Part shown: piece by piece, positions 28,971 through 36,136 of the stretch
Numbering within the stretch: the stretch's first letter is position 1
How the letters are laid out: the number at the start of each line of letters is the position of its first letter
Assembly (NCBI RefSeq): GCF_000019185.1
Contig: NC_010334.1
Coordinates: 3,844,001 to 3,908,000, forward strand
Length of the DNA stretch: 64,000 nt
From: Shewanella halifaxensis HAW-EB4
GTDB lineage: Bacteria; Pseudomonadota; Gammaproteobacteria; Enterobacterales; Shewanellaceae
Direction of reading: 5' to 3'
Program-made: the position numbers and the translations under genes
Notes under the pieces: generated by a model
Database searches by the model: none
What the model was told of the DNA's origin: nothing
Seen by the model: only the letters and a program-made list of their open reading frames with translations

Positions 28971-30260
28971 CTAGCCATAAATAAACTTAGCAATGAACAG
29001 AGCCGCTAATATCACCACGCCAAAGCTTAAGTCTTTATAGCGGCCACTCATCAACTTGATTACAGCATAAGAGATAAAACCCATCGCAATGCCTGTGGCA
29101 ATAGAGAATGTTAGCGGCATTAAGATACATACCACAACAACGGGTGCCGCTTCGGTAATATCTTCCCACTCAACATGAACTAGGCCTGACATCATTAAGA
29201 TCGCCACGTAAAATAGCGTCCCCGCCGTTGCATACGCAGGCACCATTGCCGCTAAAGGCGAAATAAATAGCGAACCGAGAAATAGCAAACCAACCACAAC
29301 GGCAGTTAATCCAGTGCGCCCGCCCGCACTCACACCTGCGGTACTCTCGATATAGCTAGTCGTGGTTGAGGTTCCCAGCATGGCGCCGGCAATGGTTGCA
29401 GTGCTGTCAGCGGTTAATGCACGATTAAGCCTTGGCAAACGGCCTTTATCATCTAAAAAACCACCACGCTGAGCCACTGCCACTAAGGTGCCAGAGGTGT
29501 CGAATAGATCGACAAATAAAAAGGCAAATACCACCGACAACATACTAATTTCAAGCACGCCAGAAAGATCCATCTTCATAAAAGTCGGTGCGATTGAAGG
29601 AGGCATTGAAACCACACCTTGATACTGCACGTCACCAAATAATAGCCCTAATGCAGTAACAGCAAGAATGCTAACAATGACTGCTGACTTCATACCTCGG
29701 TGTACCATGGCGATAATCAAGAAAAAGCCCAAAACAGCCATAACCGCAGGAAACGCAGTTATATCCCCCATAGTCACGAGTGTTGCAGGGCTGGCAACCA
29801 CAATCCCCGCACTCTTAAGCCCTATCAAAGCCAAGAAAAGACCGATGCCAGCAGCAATACCGATCCGCAGTGACATAGGAATACTATTAACTATCCATTC
29901 ACGAATACGCACTAAAGACAGCACCAAGAAACAGATCCCCGACAGGAACACCGCACCTAAGGCCGTCTCCCATGAATAACCCATCTCGCCGACTACCGTA
30001 TAGGTAAAGAAGGCGTTTAATCCCATACCTGGCGCAAGTGCAATGGGGTAATTAGCCACTAAGCCCATCACTAAGCAACCAATTGCTGCTGCTAAACAGG
30101 TGGCGACAAACACGGCGCCATGATCCATACCGGCATCGGCCAGCATCATAGGGTTAACGAAAATAATATAAGCCATGGTCAAGAATGTGGTTAAACCCGC
30201 CACAACCTCTTGCTTTAGCGTTGTTTGATTTTGTTTTAATTTGAATAGTTTTTCTAACAT
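28971..30260 (-). CDS. NCS2-family (AzgA-type) purine permease
   Basis: A 429-residue inner-membrane protein with about 12-14 hydrophobic segments. TTFLTMAYIIFVNPMML near residues 25-41, GMGLNAFFTY and VDLFDTSGTLVAVAQRGGF are hallmarks of the AzgA-like branch (E. coli AdeP, GhxP) that imports adenine, guanine or hypoxanthine with protons. The exact base cannot be told. It is monocistronic. I saw no purine riboswitch in its leader. Confidence 0.93.
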   Translation of the reverse strand: MLEKLFKLKQNQTTLKQEVVAGLTTFLTMAYIIFVNPMMLADAGMDHGAVFVATCLAAAIGCLVMGLVANYPIALAPGMGLNAFFTYTVVGEMGYSWETALGAVFLSGICFLVLSLVRIREWIVNSIPMSLRIGIAAGIGLFLALIGLKSAGIVVASPATLVTMGDITAFPAVMAVLGFFLIIAMVHRGMKSAVIVSILAVTALGLLFGDVQYQGVVSMPPSIAPTFMKMDLSGVLEISMLSVVFAFLFVDLFDTSGTLVAVAQRGGFLDDKGRLPRLNRALTADSTATIAGAMLGTSTTTSYIESTAGVSAGGRTGLTAVVVGLLFLGSLFISPLAAMVPAYATAGTLFYVAILMMSGLVHVEWEDITEAAPVVVVCILMPLTFSIATGIAMGFISYAVIKLMSGRYKDLSFGVVILAALFIAKFIYG

Positions 30261-30944
30261 GGAACTCAGTCCCTTGGTTTTTATTATATTGATTTGTAGG
30301 GTGTAACCATTGGTAACTTAAGTAAGACTTTTCTATTTAGCAAACAATCATCATTTGATTCACAGTAAGTTTAAATTAACAAAGTTCGAATACCGATATG
30401 CACAAAAATCGTTCAAGATGTACATTTACAAGGGATTATACGGGGCGGTTAGGTCAGAGACCAGTTATTTAAAACACCTGTTCGTTTGTGAGTTGGGCTA
30501 CTCGGGAGCCCACTGAGTTCAGCTTTAGCGTTTGATTGTTTTGCTGTTGATGACAATTAATAACTGTCGAATTTCTACGATAAGTTAGACTGCGTCTAAC
30601 AATTAAAGTCACGGCGCTTCGCCCGCCCCCGAATGATTGAAAAAAGCATATCTATAATGTTGTTTTTAAGCCGAGCATGATAATCAGCAAAAGTGGTTCC
30701 AATTGCCTGCGGCAGGCGTATGTGCAGACACTTCTGAGACTCGCTACAAGTACGTCCCTGTAAGCTCTGCGATGGCATCCATGCCACCGAAGACCTCAGC
30801 CGTATCTACACCGAATTAGAAAAGCACAACCTTTGGAATTTAGGGTTATGGCATAGCCCTAACTCGTTATTGGACATAAATGCGTTAGAACTGAGGCTCA
30901 AAATTTGAGTAGTGAGATTAGCAAGTGTATGGTAATCAGGTATA
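30261..30944. other. Intergenic region with decayed sequence, left of an attC-like site
   Basis: 684 bp with no intact gene. A GTTAGAC/GTCTAAC inverted repeat with a 3-nt spacer lies at 30584-30600. On the plus strand about 30740-30908 reads as a gene-like tail in one frame (ending LELRLKI and a stop) but has no start. On the minus strand TATAAT near 30435 could be part of the purine permease promoter, without a good -35 box. Confidence 0.45.
30740..30908 (+). pseudogene. Possible 3' remnant of an unknown gene
   Basis: One frame is open for about 55 codons and has ordinary protein composition, with the segments DGIHATEDLSRIYTELEKHN and LWHSPNSLLDINALELRLKI before a TGA stop. It begins just after an in-frame stop and has neither start codon nor ribosome binding site. 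I do not recognise the family. It may be the end of a gene truncated by insertion or deletion; a chance open frame is the alternative. Confidence 0.25.
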
Positions 30945-31047
30945 GGATAACGTCCATTTAAGAGACTGATAATTGTTTGCTAAAATGTGCAGCGAAGTGA
31001 AACCGAGCAAACAATTATAGCAGTCCCGCTTTAAATTCTTGTTAGCT
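30945..31047 (-). repeat. Solitary integron attC-like recombination site
   Basis: On the minus strand the 103-bp element starts with TAACAAG (in 31045-31039), continues to AAGCGGGACTG, then two arms ATAATTGTTTGCT and AGCAAACAATTAT fold on each other, followed by CAGTCTCTTAAATGGACGTTAT. The outer pieces follow the spacing of Vibrio cholerae attC repeats: TAACAA, AAG plus GGGACTG at the left, CTTA plus CGTTA at the right. The imperfect palindrome with one-sided extra bases is the attC design. The right core GTTATCC fits GTTRRRY poorly. No integron integrase is in the window. Confidence 0.6.
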
Positions 31048-31138
31048 ATACATTTAACCAAGCCAATTTTTAACTGGTTTAACCCACTCTGAAAGAGTCG
31101 TGTTTTTCTTAGTTTGAAGCTGTTTATAAATCCCTTAT

Positions 31139-31160
31139 AAAACCTACTGTTGTAGGTTTT
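31139..31160. repeat. Perfect hairpin beside the attC-like site
   Basis: AAAACCTAC/GTAGGTTTT with a TGTT loop, 9 bp perfect. T-rich flanks are short on both sides, so it may or may not be a terminator. It lies in the space between the attC-like site and a possible integrase remnant. Confidence 0.45.
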
Positions 31161-31214
31161 GTGGTTGTCCATCACTGTTTGCTACAGTTAGTCACCATTT
31201 GGTAGCAGAAGAAG

Positions 31215-31328
31215 ATGAATAATAAACAGATACAGGCATTTATTAAAACAGGTGAGCTAACACGTAAATCGAGCTGGCTGAGAACGGAAAAAAATGCCCT
31301 ACTCTCAGCTTGTTTTATCTGTGACTAA
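31215..31328 (+). pseudogene. Possible N-terminal remnant of a phage-type integrase
   Basis: A 37-codon frame starting MNNKQIQAFIKTGELTRKSS, with an AGAAGAAG stretch ahead of the ATG. The opening resembles the arm-binding N terminus of phage tyrosine recombinases, which often begin with a line of the type LT-KQI-ALI-AGE. It then diverges and stops. The stop overlaps the 3' end of the neighbouring lipoprotein gene by 4 bp. It could equally be an unrelated small ORF. Confidence 0.25.
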
Positions 31329-33370
31329 CAGCCCTTTGGAAATATCCAAACTTCAACCGCGCCATCTTTACTGCCAAAGTCATCAGCTGATGAACTAGGG
31401 TTTGAAAGTGCAGTGTCTTGAGTGGGTGCGCTATTACAGGTTGTGGCAGGGATGACTGACCAGCTTCCGCCACCGGCTCCTGCTCCATCATCGCCAGCAC
31501 CACCGCCACCATAACCACCTCCGCCGCCACCGCCGCCAGAAGCGCTAAAGCTATCATCTGCATTGCCGCCCCTGCCGTCTGAACCGACCCCAGGATCGCC
31601 ATTTACCCACTCACTATTAAGCCCTAAAAATGCTTGTCCGCCTTGACCACCAATGCCATTTTTGCCGTCATTGGCGCCACTTCCACCATTCCCCCATTCA
31701 TCCGTGCTGCCACCGTCGGCTACACCGATAATGGCTTGGCCTACGCCAATGGTTCCCTGACCGATGATTGATGAGGCTGCAACGCCACCAGCACCGCCAT
31801 CTGTACCATCGTTAAGCCATCCAGAAGAGTCACCACCGCCGCCACCGCCAGCAATAAGTATGATATCGTCTTCAAGTGAAGCAGGGCTACTTTCTGCAAT
31901 CATGACCAGTGTCGAAGAGCCTCCGTCACCATCGATATTACTCAGTGTGCCTTTTTCACCGATGAAGAAATTGAATGATGTTTGCCCATAATCGTCTAGG
32001 AAATGAGATAACGTCGTGACTGTTGATGCAAAACCGCTCTTACCACCATCCCCCCCAGAGGTCCAGAGTCCACCACTAGAGCCAATGCCACCTTCTCCCC
32101 CCCAGGCTAAAATGGCCATGGGAGTGTCGTTGTCCAGAGTTGCATCAAAGGATGAGCTAACCTGGCTGAAGATATCGACAAGATTAACAGACATAACCAG
32201 CTCTGAAGTATCTTTTGCTTCACAGCTTGTTATTGACGTGCCACCATCAAGACCACCAGACTCGGTGGTACAAACTTCTTTATCAACGGCTGGCAGTAAA
32301 CATTTATAGACGGTGTTGCCATCATCGGTAACATCCTGCTTAACAGAATCGCACGGGTCAGACTCGGCAACCGCGGTTGAATTACAAAAGCCAACAGAGG
32401 TGATATCACAAATGCCTCCGTCGACCCATGTCGCGCCAACGAGGTTGGCGTTATCAAAATCTGTATCCGTGACAGTCGCTTTATCAAGGTCCGCAGGGGA
32501 TAATTGAGCGCTGGAAAAAGAAGCCCCACTTAGATTGGCATTACTGAGATCTGCATACGTCATTTCCGAACCACGAAAATCACCGTTGCTCATATCGGCG
32601 CCACTAAAGTTGGTTCCAGTGAGCGTTGATTCAAAAAGGTCGACATTGGTTAATATGGCATCACTTAAATCAGCGCCGGAAAGATCAGCAAATGTGAGTG
32701 TTGCATTATCCAAGTCTGCGCCTGACAAATCACAATTCTTGCATGCGTTGGTGGAAATAAGCGTAGTCACATTATCATCTGCAGTGTCTGCATAAGCTGG
32801 GCTTATCAGGATATTGCCAATGGTACTCAGTAGTTTGGAAACAATCGAATAATTAACGCTATTAGCTTCTAGCTGCGAACCACTATCAGGCGTCGTCACC
32901 AAGAAGGTAGTATCAGTACTATCTACATGCTGACCATGGGTCAGTACCAGCTGATATTCCCCAGCAGGAATTACTGCCGATGCGCATTCATCATTGGCTG
33001 TAACGCTAAGTACTTCATCGCCACTGCTATTATTAAGCACCATAGAGTGATTTGAATTGCTGTTACCATCTTCATAGCAAAATGTATGCTTGAGGGGACG
33101 CGAATATTGGTAGGGGATGATGTCAGAGCCTGACTCGCCATTAGAGTCACCCTCTACAGTTGCCGAAGGTGGCTCGAGAAATAAAGCAACGGTACCTTGT
33201 TCAGGGTTGGCACGTAAGCGACTATTATTGGCAAAGTCCTTTTCGGTTAAAAGGTCTGACTGTATTTGAGTATCATTGTCGTCGCTTTCACAAGCTGTCA
33301 CGAAAGTGAGAGAGAATGTTAACGCTAACAACACGTTAAAGTTGCTGCGGTAATCATTGATAGTCTGCAC
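31325..33370 (-). CDS. Large lipoprotein with pentapeptide repeats and a glycine-rich domain
   Basis: A 681-residue protein. The start is GTG with an AAGGA ribosome binding site. A signal peptide ends in a lipobox (FVTAC, Cys27) and the mature part begins with Asp/Glu. Residues about 208-315 are pentapeptide repeats of the type A(D/N)LSx (for example CDLSGADLDNATL). Cys-containing linkers follow. From about 420 to 645 is a glycine-rich domain with runs such as GGGGGGD and GGGGGGGGGYGGGGAG spaced by beta-like segments (LIAGG, FFIGEKG), a pattern reminiscent of the glycine-rich domain of ALK-type receptors. It ends VEVWIFPKGC. Function unknown, probably surface exposed. It is monocistronic. Confidence 0.75.
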   Translation of the reverse strand: MQTINDYRSNFNVLLALTFSLTFVTACESDDNDTQIQSDLLTEKDFANNSRLRANPEQGTVALFLEPPSATVEGDSNGESGSDIIPYQYSRPLKHTFCYEDGNSNSNHSMVLNNSSGDEVLSVTANDECASAVIPAGEYQLVLTHGQHVDSTDTTFLVTTPDSGSQLEANSVNYSIVSKLLSTIGNILISPAYADTADDNVTTLISTNACKNCDLSGADLDNATLTFADLSGADLSDAILTNVDLFESTLTGTNFSGADMSNGDFRGSEMTYADLSNANLSGASFSSAQLSPADLDKATVTDTDFDNANLVGATWVDGGICDITSVGFCNSTAVAESDPCDSVKQDVTDDGNTVYKCLLPAVDKEVCTTESGGLDGGTSITSCEAKDTSELVMSVNLVDIFSQVSSSFDATLDNDTPMAILAWGGEGGIGSSGGLWTSGGDGGKSGFASTVTTLSHFLDDYGQTSFNFFIGEKGTLSNIDGDGGSSTLVMIAESSPASLEDDIILIAGGGGGGDSSGWLNDGTDGGAGGVAASSIIGQGTIGVGQAIIGVADGGSTDEWGNGGSGANDGKNGIGGQGGQAFLGLNSEWVNGDPGVGSDGRGGNADDSFSASGGGGGGGGYGGGGAGDDGAGAGGGSWSVIPATTCNSAPTQDTALSNPSSSADDFGSKDGAVEVWIFPKGC

Positions 33371-33926
33371 GTTATTTTCCTTATAATGGAACAGATTTTT
33401 CTGAAATAGTAATAATGGGCTATCCCAAGCCTCTGAACGCGCAAGGCGTCATTATCCTTTATGATAGTGAATTAGAGTGTTGTTTGAGTCAACCGCTCAT
33501 AAGAATAAGCAATCGATTGCATTTCGTGTCCTACTTGATGTATTCACAAGCATCTATAGCAACACTCTGCCACCCGTATTAAATCAATAAATATATCTAA
33601 AATATAACTAAGCCCCCCATATTAAATCACCAGTAATTTAAACACTTGTTTATTTACGCATTTAAAATGCAGACTTCAGTTATAACTATCTTACTGTTTT
33701 GATATCAATACAAGCAAAGCCACCCATTATAAATCAACAAGATACTACAGATTTCCAGTCTTAGGCCCTAAGGCACGTTAAGCCATCGACTCATATTCTT
33801 ATGGGGGCGTGTTAAAGATGACAAAACATGAGTTAGTAATGGTTTAAGCTGTAAAATGATGGATTTTAGGCAGCAAAAATTGGCTCATAGATTAATTCTA
33901 TGAGCAGAGATGATTTTAGGAATGGC
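33371..33926. other. Intergenic region between the lipoprotein and transposase genes
   Basis: 556 AT-rich bp with no gene. Three imperfect copies of a 21-nt sequence of the type GCCACCC-ATTAAATCA lie at 33569, 33612 and 33719. A 7-bp hairpin CTCATAG/CTATGAG at 33884-33904 sits just after the transposase stop. The lipoprotein promoter should be near 33400 but I did not find clear boxes. Confidence 0.45.
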
Positions 33927-34904
33927 TTAGCTTGCCTTAAGGTACTGGCAACAATGCGCAAAGTGCCTTCGTCGCTTTTCTAAATGTTCACAGTAGTGAG
34001 TTAACTCCTGTAGAGTGCCTACAGGGCCATGGAATAACTTACCAAATTCAGAGGTAATTTTTATCCAGTTATCGCTATGGATATTGAGTCTATTCAGTAT
34101 CTTTTCCGCATTAGCGGAGATTACACCTCGTTTGTCATCACGAATGATTCGGCCAGTTTCATCAACAAGCGTTAAGTAATCTTGAAGCGAAAAATTGATG
34201 CCTTTTGGTTGATACTTTTTCTCGTTACCGATAAAAGGCAATAGCTTGGATGGTTGCTTACCTTTGAGCGCTGCGTTCACTCTCAGTTGCAAGCTGGTAT
34301 AGTCAGATTTTTCAGGCGTTTTTGCCATCTTGGCTCGAATAGGATTAAGCTCCACATATGCCATACAGGCAAGCACTGCGGCTTCATCAAGTAACGCTTG
34401 GCTTTTGAACCGCCCTTCCCAGAAGTGTCCTGTACAGTCATCTTCAAAATTGGCTTGTCGTGCAATTGGTTCATTAAGGCAACGCATAAACCAACTGATA
34501 TCACTTAGGCGTGAACGATAAGTCGCAATCAAGTGTTTCAGTGTTGCTACCATGCACTCTTCAATCACGTCACCGTTGACAAATTTCTTTGTTAAATCAG
34601 TACCGTTAAACAGCTTATGCCACTGCTCAACGATCTCTCTATCTGACCAGCTATTCACTGTTTCTAAGTCAACATAAAGCACGACATGCAGATGATTACT
34701 CATCACTGCAAATGCAGCCACATCAATCGCAAACACCTCTGTTAACTTCAGTATTTGTGCTTCTACCCAGGCACGGCGATGGTCATAGTTCTTGCCAGTG
34801 TATTTATCATAACCGCACAGGTAGGCGTGGCGAACGACACGACTACAGCAATGATAGTAAGGCGTATCTTCTAGGCTTATTAACGTACTTCTTGCGCGGG
34901 GCAT
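33927..34904 (-). CDS. REP-associated (Y1 HUH) transposase
   Basis: A 325-residue protein of the transposase IS200-like/TnpA-REP group. The HUH metal site is HLH at 71-73 in MSNHLHVVLYVD. FWEGRFKSQALLDE and MAYVELNPIRA are family hallmarks, and Tyr183 in the last one matches the catalytic tyrosine of TnpA-REP by my alignment with the E. coli protein. The C-terminal third (about 225-325) is extra compared with the short E. coli form. It nicks single-stranded DNA at REP-like hairpins. Directly upstream lie two perfect 25-bp direct repeats. It appears intact. Confidence 0.88.
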   Translation of the reverse strand: MPRARSTLISLEDTPYYHCCSRVVRHAYLCGYDKYTGKNYDHRRAWVEAQILKLTEVFAIDVAAFAVMSNHLHVVLYVDLETVNSWSDREIVEQWHKLFNGTDLTKKFVNGDVIEECMVATLKHLIATYRSRLSDISWFMRCLNEPIARQANFEDDCTGHFWEGRFKSQALLDEAAVLACMAYVELNPIRAKMAKTPEKSDYTSLQLRVNAALKGKQPSKLLPFIGNEKKYQPKGINFSLQDYLTLVDETGRIIRDDKRGVISANAEKILNRLNIHSDNWIKITSEFGKLFHGPVGTLQELTHYCEHLEKRRRHFAHCCQYLKAS

Positions 34905-34964
34905 AACAACCTCCTACTTCAGCATTCACTATAGCTTAGCCGTAGGAAGCAAACCTTGTCATTT

Positions 34965-35014
34965 ATTATGGGTGTCATTCCTTGAAGATATTATGGGTGT
35001 CATTCCTTGAAGAT
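34965..35014. repeat. Two perfect 25-bp direct repeats upstream of the transposase
   Basis: The unit begins ATTATGGGTGTC and ends CTTGAAGAT. The copies at 34965-34989 and 34990-35014 are identical and adjacent. They lie 60 bp upstream of the REP-associated transposase start and abut the heptamer tract. Confidence 0.9.
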
Positions 35015-35023
35015 AAGCTAGCT

Positions 35024-35149
35024 CAAACTCTAAACTCTAAACTCTAAACTCTAAACTCTAAATCCTAAACTCTAAATCCTAAACTCTAAATCCTAAATCC
35101 TAAATCCTAAATCCTAAATCCTAAATCCTAAATCCTAAATCCTAAATCA
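35024..35149. repeat. Heptanucleotide tandem repeat, 18 units
   Basis: 126 bp made of 7-bp units. The order is one CAAACTC, four TAAACTC, an alternating section of TAAATCC and TAAACTC, eight TAAATCC and a final TAAATCA. It differs from a CRISPR array because units are contiguous without spacers. It lies outside genes, between the transposase and a small-peptide transcript. Slippage at such a tract would alter spacing, not a reading frame. Confidence 0.97.
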
Positions 35150-35154
35150 CAGGC

Positions 35155-35183
35155 AAAAAAAAACCAGCTCAAAGAGAGCTGGT
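35155..35183 (-). terminator. Intrinsic terminator of small-peptide unit A
   Basis: ACCAGCTC/GAGCTGGT stem with a 5-nt loop and nine T on the minus strand. Unit B has a terminator at the same relative place with a different stem sequence. Confidence 0.9.
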
Positions 35184-35242
35184 AAGACATTTCAAGTGTT
35201 CCATAAGGAAATCGGTTAGCGCGCCAGCGTTAATCAATGGCA
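35184..35242 (-). ncRNA. Conserved 3' RNA block of unit A
   Basis: 59 nt directly before the terminator, 53 of 59 identical to 35974-36032 of unit B. Four of the six differences fall in the loop of a small hairpin TTCC-NNNN-GGAA, whose stem is unchanged. A GC-rich palindromic stretch around GCGCGC follows. Such loop-only variation suggests a folded functional RNA element. Confidence 0.6.
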
Positions 35243-35331
35243 TATCGACAGTGTCAATATACAACTTGAGTCTAAACACACCCAAAGGGTGTTATAAGGT
35301 TGATGGATGATGAAACTACTTTAAAGGAGGG

Positions 35332-35430
35332 TTAGCCCTTAAAAGTCATGGCGTATAAACCGCCACGCAAAACATCAGTATTAAACCAAGTGTTTTGCCA
35401 GTAAATCGTAGTTTGTCCTGTATAAGACAT
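35332..35430 (-). CDS. Micropeptide A, 32 residues
   Basis: The ATG at 35430 has an AGGAG ribosome binding site 8 nt upstream. The peptide starts MSYTGQTTIYWQ and ends LRGGLYAMTFKG. Compared with micropeptide B, changes are synonymous (TAC/TAT, CAA/CAG, AAT/AAC, ACT/ACA) or conservative (Asp/Glu, Val/Ile, Phe/Leu) in the middle, which argues for translation. The last 13 codons including the stop are identical at DNA level. No membrane segment or signal peptide; two tryptophans and aromatic residues dominate the N half. Family not recognised. The gene fills only a quarter of a transcript of about 430 nt. Confidence 0.65.
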   Translation of the reverse strand: MSYTGQTTIYWQNTWFNTDVLRGGLYAMTFKG

Positions 35431-35505
35431 AGTCAGTACTCCTAACAAAGTTGTAAATAGAATCTCAAATTATTAGCAAATGGGGTTGAGCCAAACTAAT
35501 TTCAT

Positions 35506-35556
35506 GAGTCAACTTGTCGCTCGATTCCTTGGAGAATTATCCTTCCTGGATAGACT
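35506..35556 (-). ncRNA. Conserved 5' leader block of unit A
   Basis: 51 nt, 50 of 51 identical to 36298-36348 in unit B, located 76 nt before the micropeptide start. On the RNA it can fold TATCC/GGATA around a 5-nt loop; the single difference between copies is in that loop. The untranslated block is better conserved than the first half of the ORF. Confidence 0.65.
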
Positions 35557-35593
35557 TTAAAACTGCAAAGCATCTGCTTAACCAGTGAGAGTA

Positions 35594-35621
35594 ATTATAT
35601 GCTTCTGTAATTTTATTACAA
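35594..35621 (-). promoter_or_regulatory. Promoter of unit A
   Basis: On the minus strand TTGTAA (35621-35616) and TATAAT (35599-35594) are 16 nt apart. Unit B has the same two hexamers at the same spacing. A start near 35587 gives a leader of about 157 nt. Confidence 0.75.
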
Positions 35622-35680
35622 GTGTTTGCATCAAAAAATACTCAAACAGTGCGTATAAGGTAATTCAACTACAAGGTAAG

Positions 35681-35694
35681 GTGATATTGATCAC
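35681..35694. promoter_or_regulatory. CRP-like (or FNR-like) operator
   Basis: GTGA-N6-TCAC, a perfect palindrome GTGATATTGATCAC matching the core of the CRP site. It is centred about 100 bp upstream of the predicted start of unit A. Unit B lacks it. FNR binding is an alternative since the core also resembles TTGAT-N4-ATCAA. Confidence 0.4.
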
Positions 35695-35862
35695 GGAAGC
35701 AAGGCCGTAAACGCTCTATTTCACAATAAGACACCTAATAAGATCAAAAAAACTACATTTTAAGCCTAGGCACAATGGTAATAAACAAACTAAAAAATGC
35801 TTATAGCGATCAGTAGAGGAAGTTAATCCCCTCGGCGCGTTTTTGGCAAACTTGTTCATAGC

Positions 35863-35894
35863 GAAGAATAGAAGAATAGAAGAATAGAAGAATA
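35863..35894. repeat. Octanucleotide tandem repeat, four units
   Basis: Four copies of GAAGAATA followed by a partial fifth, between the two small-peptide units. Confidence 0.9.
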
Positions 35895-35946
35895 GAAGAA
35901 ATGATAACCCCCTGCGGGCTGTTCAACACCGAAGTAAAATTTAGAT

Positions 35947-35973
35947 AAAAAAAAGCCCACTCAATGAGTGGGC
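35947..35973 (-). terminator. Intrinsic terminator of small-peptide unit B
   Basis: GCCCACTC/GAGTGGGC stem with a 3-nt loop and eight T on the minus strand. The stem sequence differs from that of unit A but position and shape agree. Confidence 0.92.
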
Positions 35974-36032
35974 AAGACATTTCAAGTGTTCCTAGCGGAA
36001 ATTGGTTAGCGCGCTAGCGTTAATCAATGGCA
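35974..36032 (-). ncRNA. Conserved 3' RNA block of unit B
   Basis: The counterpart of 35184-35242 with 53 of 59 positions identical. The TTCC/GGAA stem is kept while all four loop bases differ. Confidence 0.6.
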
Positions 36033-36136
36033 AACAGCGAAAGTATACTAACTTGGGCTATCTGCGACTTGGTCTTAAGTATCTAAAAGATACAATAAAG
36101 GTTGATGGAAACTGATGCGACTTTATAAAAGGAGGG

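Larger units (their letters stand above)
35622..35946. other. Spacer between the two small-peptide units
   Basis: 325 bp without a gene. It contains a CRP-like palindrome at 35681-35694 and an octanucleotide repeat at 35863-35894. I see nothing else in it. Confidence 0.5.

Noticed and set aside
30400..30450. Purine riboswitch in the leader of the NCS2 purine permease
   Set aside because: A TATAATCCC stretch recalls the aptamer start, but the loop-loop and TTTCTACC-type junction sequences that must follow are missing.
30596..30787. 63-codon minus-strand ORF
   Set aside because: No ribosome binding site, odd composition, and no recognisable family; it faces the tail-like frame on the other strand.
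30936..31175. 79-codon minus-strand gene next to the purine permease
   Set aside because: It spans the whole attC-like palindrome, so its second half is a structural repeat; the first part alone is too short to judge.
31764..32309. Plus-strand ORFs opposite the glycine-rich domain
   Set aside because: Proline-rich frames are the expected antisense image of Gly codons.
33927..34904. Loss of the catalytic tyrosine in the HUH transposase
   Set aside because: Aligning AYVELNP with the DYIYINP motif of E. coli TnpA-REP places Tyr183 correctly, so the enzyme appears complete.
35024..35149. CRISPR array
   Set aside because: Units are 7 bp and contiguous, without spacers, and there are no cas genes.
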